Of a stretch of 64,000 nucleotides of DNA, positions 61,529 through 64,000 are shown piece after piece. The notes under the pieces are model-generated. The model saw only the letters and a list, made by a program, of their open reading frames with translations, was not told the DNA's origin and made no database searches. The first letter of the stretch is position 1, and every line of letters begins with the position of its first letter. Origin of the DNA: Zopfochytrium polystomum (taxonomy: Eukaryota > Chytridiomycota > Chytridiomycetes > Chytridiales > Chytridiaceae); NCBI GenBank assembly GCA_025765615.1, contig JAIVFJ010000027.1, positions 248,001-312,000 of the forward strand. Direction: 5' to 3'. The position numbers were made by a program, and so were the translations under genes.

Positions 61529-64000
61529 TCAGCCCCACCGCGACCGCTTGCGTCTGTTCTCCTCGCTCTCGTCAAACTCTCTCTTCCCACCGTCGTCCTC
61601 CATTGCGGGCGAGCCTCCGCCGCCGCCACCGCCGCCAGGTCCGGACCAGTGCGGGGGCGGAGGCATCCCCTGCTGCGCGGGGTAGCCGTGAGGGTACGGC
61701 TGGTACGGCGGGTACGGCGGGTACCCGTACCCATACGGCGGCTGCTGTTGCTGCTGGGGCGGTGGATGCTGTTGCTGTTGATACGGGTGGTGCGGGCTTT
61801 GGTGCGGTTGATGCTGTTGCTGCTGCTGCTGGTGTTGATGTGGGTGGGGATTTTGGTGGTAGTACGGATGTTTCGGCGGAAACGGCACGGGCGGTGGAGT
61901 GGGTTCCGACTGCCGTGGCGGAGACGCCGACGACGGGCGGTACGGCTGGCGGCCGTCGTCGTCTGGTGTTTCGCCTCCTAATCCTTGCAGCATGGCTGCG
62001 CGGTCTGGATGGATGCCGATGCGCGCGGCGCCGCCGCCGCCACCGCCACCCTGACCCGAGCCCAGTCCCGGTAGCCCCGTTGCTCCTGGTGCAGCTGACG
62101 CCGCTGGGGGAGGAGGCGGCGGCGGTAGCATCGGAATGTCTCGCGTCGGCTCGACGCCCGGCGCACCGAAATCGGGGGGTTGCGTGCCAGGCGGTCCAGG
62201 CGGCCCTGGAGGGAACCTCTCTGCACCGGATGTTCCTGGCGGTGGGGAGAACCCGAGATGTGCGGATGAAATGGCCGGGGAAGGCGACTGCTTACTCTCG
62301 CCGGGCTGCTGGGGGTGTTGCGGCGACTGTTGTGGCTGTTGCTGCTGCTGCTGTTGTTGTTGTTGTTGTTGGTACTGCATGTACTGCTGCTGGTAATAAT
62401 ACTGATAGTACTGCTGGTACATCTGTGCGTCGTAGGGGGTAATGTTGGAATTCGGTTGACCGGGAGGCTGTCCCGGACCTCCTGCGTCGCTGCCTACATT
62501 GGGATTTCCATGATAGCCAGGGAACTCGGGACCACTACCGCCGCCGCCTGGTCCACCACGACCAAAACCAGGACCTCCTGCGGGCCCAGCGCCAGGCGGT
62601 CCGCCTTGGAAAGCAGGGCCACCACCAGGGCCACCTTGGGGTCCCCCTGGGCCAAAGCCACCTCTCCCAAACCCTGGGCCACCCCTTTGGAACCCGCCGT
62701 CTCCAGCGAACCCGCCCCTTCCCCTCCCAAACCCGCCCCTCCCGCCGCGGAACCCGCCGCCCCAGTCTCCGCGACCCCTGCCGCCGCGGAACCCAAAGCC
62801 ACCGCCAAAACCGCCCCTCCCCATGCCCATACCGCCATCGTCTCCGCCCTCGGCCATTTGCTGCTGCTGCAGCAGGCGCGGAGCGTTCGGGTCTGGTTTC
62901 CACCCGCCCTCGACAAAGGGTTCCTCGACAACCGTACCGCCTTCGATGGGTCCGCCGCCTCGGGGCGAAGTCGACAGCCAGCGCTTTTCGTTCTCGGACA
63001 TGCCATCGATAGTGAGCTCGATGGATCCGGTCATGTAGTCAAAGTGGTCTTTGGGGCCGAAGCCGCAACCCCAGCTTATCTATTCAATTCGATGGAGGAC
63101 GATGTGGATGTGAGGCATTGAGCGGCACACCACCGCATTCGGCGGACTTACTTTGACAGACATATCATCGATCATGGCGCCTTGTAAACTCTGCACAGCC
63201 GCTTCCGCTTCCTCTCGTGTGTACATCTTGATGAACGCGTTGAACTTTGGGTGATTGACCTTGCAAACATGAAAAAGAGTAATTTAGGAAGGAAGGGGAG
63301 GGATTTTGACCGAAATTTACTCACAAAGCACGATTCGACTCTCAGCCCTTGGAACAGACCCACAAGCTTGTCTTTCGTCATCCACTCTTGCACGCCGCCC
63401 ACGTAAACCGTGCGACTCAGTACTAGTTACGATAAGCGAGTGATAACGGATGAAGTCAGTATACAGAACCAACACGTAGCAAACAAATACCAGAAGAATA
63501 AAAATAAATCTAACTCAACTCCTCATGCTTCCTTCCGGCACGCTCGGGTCCTTTACTGCCCGCTTCCAGTCCGGTCCGGGGGGTGGCGGTGGCGGTCCAC
63601 GCGGCACCGGCGGTCGCCTGTCCATGGCCATGAAGCCGGGCGGCGGTGGACGGCCTCCGCCTCGTCCCAAAGGAGGGCCATCAGGACCGACTCCAGGTCC
63701 AGGAGCCGCTGCAGCCGCCGCCGAGGCCGCCGCCCCCACCCCGGCTCCCGAGCCAGGGTGCGCGGCCGCACCAGTGCCGGCAAAGCGGCGCTCCCAACTC
63801 CGGCTGCGGCTAGGCGGGCTCCGCGTGCGGCTCCTGCTGTTGCGTCTGCTCCTGCTCCTGCTCCTGCTCCTGCTGCGGCTCAAGCTGCGACTCGGGCCGC
63901 CTCCGCGGCCCCGCGCGCGGTCACGGTCGCGGTCGCGGTCTCGGTCTCGGTCTCTGTCGCGGTCTCGGTCGCGGTCGCGGTCCCTGTCCCGGTCCCGGTC
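61529..64000 (-). CDS. Nrd1/Seb1-like RNA polymerase II termination factor (3-prime part)
   Basis: The gene runs off the right edge, so the N-terminus is missing. Visible exons on the minus strand are >64000-63520, 63422-63325, 63259-63152 and 63079-61529. The order is a long RD/RS dipeptide tract, a Pro/Ala/Gly linker, and an RRM (SRTVYVGGVQEWMTKDKLVG; NAFIKMYTREEAEAA). Next comes the diagnostic extension WGCGFGPKDHFDY, as in Nrd1/Seb1, then ENEKRWLSTSPRGGGP and GGTVVEEPFVEGG. An RGG-rich block and Gln-rich and Pro-rich tails follow (GYGYPPYPP), ending RKRSRWG. Nrd1/Seb1 proteins bind nascent RNA and, through an N-terminal CTD-interacting domain, the polymerase CTD, directing termination and 3-prime processing. 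That CID should lie beyond 64 kb. The splice donor of the first visible intron (GTTGAG) is weak. Confidence 0.88.

Noticed and set aside
61141..62442. 433-codon plus-strand open frame
   Set aside because: It is mostly antisense to the RGG/Gln/Pro-rich exon of the Nrd1/Seb1-like gene; its composition mirrors that exon and no domain is seen.
1..64000. tRNA, rRNA, riboswitch or CRISPR structures
   Set aside because: I looked for cloverleaf arms with B-box-like GGTTCGA phrases and for regularly spaced identical repeats. The GGTTC phrases near 16.2 and 16.4 kb are target-site duplications, and no tandem array had unique spacers.

Overview
The window is eukaryotic nuclear DNA from a fungus. It carries five Zn(II)2Cys6 transcription factors (a fungal-specific class), an Nrd1/Seb1-type termination factor, genes split by many short GT-AG introns (mostly about 50-130 bp, one of about 800 bp), and Ty3/gypsy and Ty1/copia retroelement debris. 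An intron-rich OSTF1-like SH3-ankyrin gene and a large TIR-domain protein point to an early-diverging lineage, for example a chytrid, rather than a yeast or a filamentous ascomycete. That placement is inference. I found no rRNA, tRNA or CRISPR array by eye. All exon joins below were worked out by hand from splice signals, reading frame and comparison among paralogs.

Layout. (1) About 0-23.6 kb is transposon-rich: a broken chromodomain gypsy pol with an exonuclease III/AP-endonuclease-like module beside it, three copia fragments, a PIF1-helicase remnant, two degenerate minus-strand retroelement reading frames, LTRs and solo LTRs, and a roughly 1.5-kb unclassified repeat (repeat A). Two host genes survive as an island at 8.4-11.6 kb: an unknown Ser/Pro-rich protein and the OSTF1-like adaptor. 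(2) About 24-52 kb is gene-dense and mostly transcribed leftward: a short XRN-family 5-prime-3-prime exoribonuclease, a flavin amine oxidase only 55 bp from it, and four paralogous zinc-cluster regulators (A-D). Then come a rightward Nam8-like three-RRM gene, a fifth regulator (E), and an intronless nucleotidyltransferase-kinase fusion. (3) About 52-56.5 kb is a second transposon block, with an MFS-transporter relic, more repeat A and another solo LTR. (4) About 57-64 kb holds a four-exon TIR protein with a CHORD-like zinc motif (rightward) and, converging on it, the 3-prime part of the Nrd1/Seb1-like gene.

How the genes may relate. The five regulators share exon boundaries, including a 118-bp exon in all five, and four share a C-terminal LLDWLL motif. 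They are best read as a local tandem duplication, interrupted by the Nam8-like gene. Two RNA-binding proteins (Nam8-like, Nrd1/Seb1-like) and the XRN-like nuclease act in RNA processing or decay but look like ordinary neighbours. The most unusual pair is the NMNAT-like/kinase fusion (potential NAD synthesis) about 5 kb from the TIR-CHORD protein (potential NAD cleavage and chaperone-linked signalling). No functional link between them can be shown from sequence alone.
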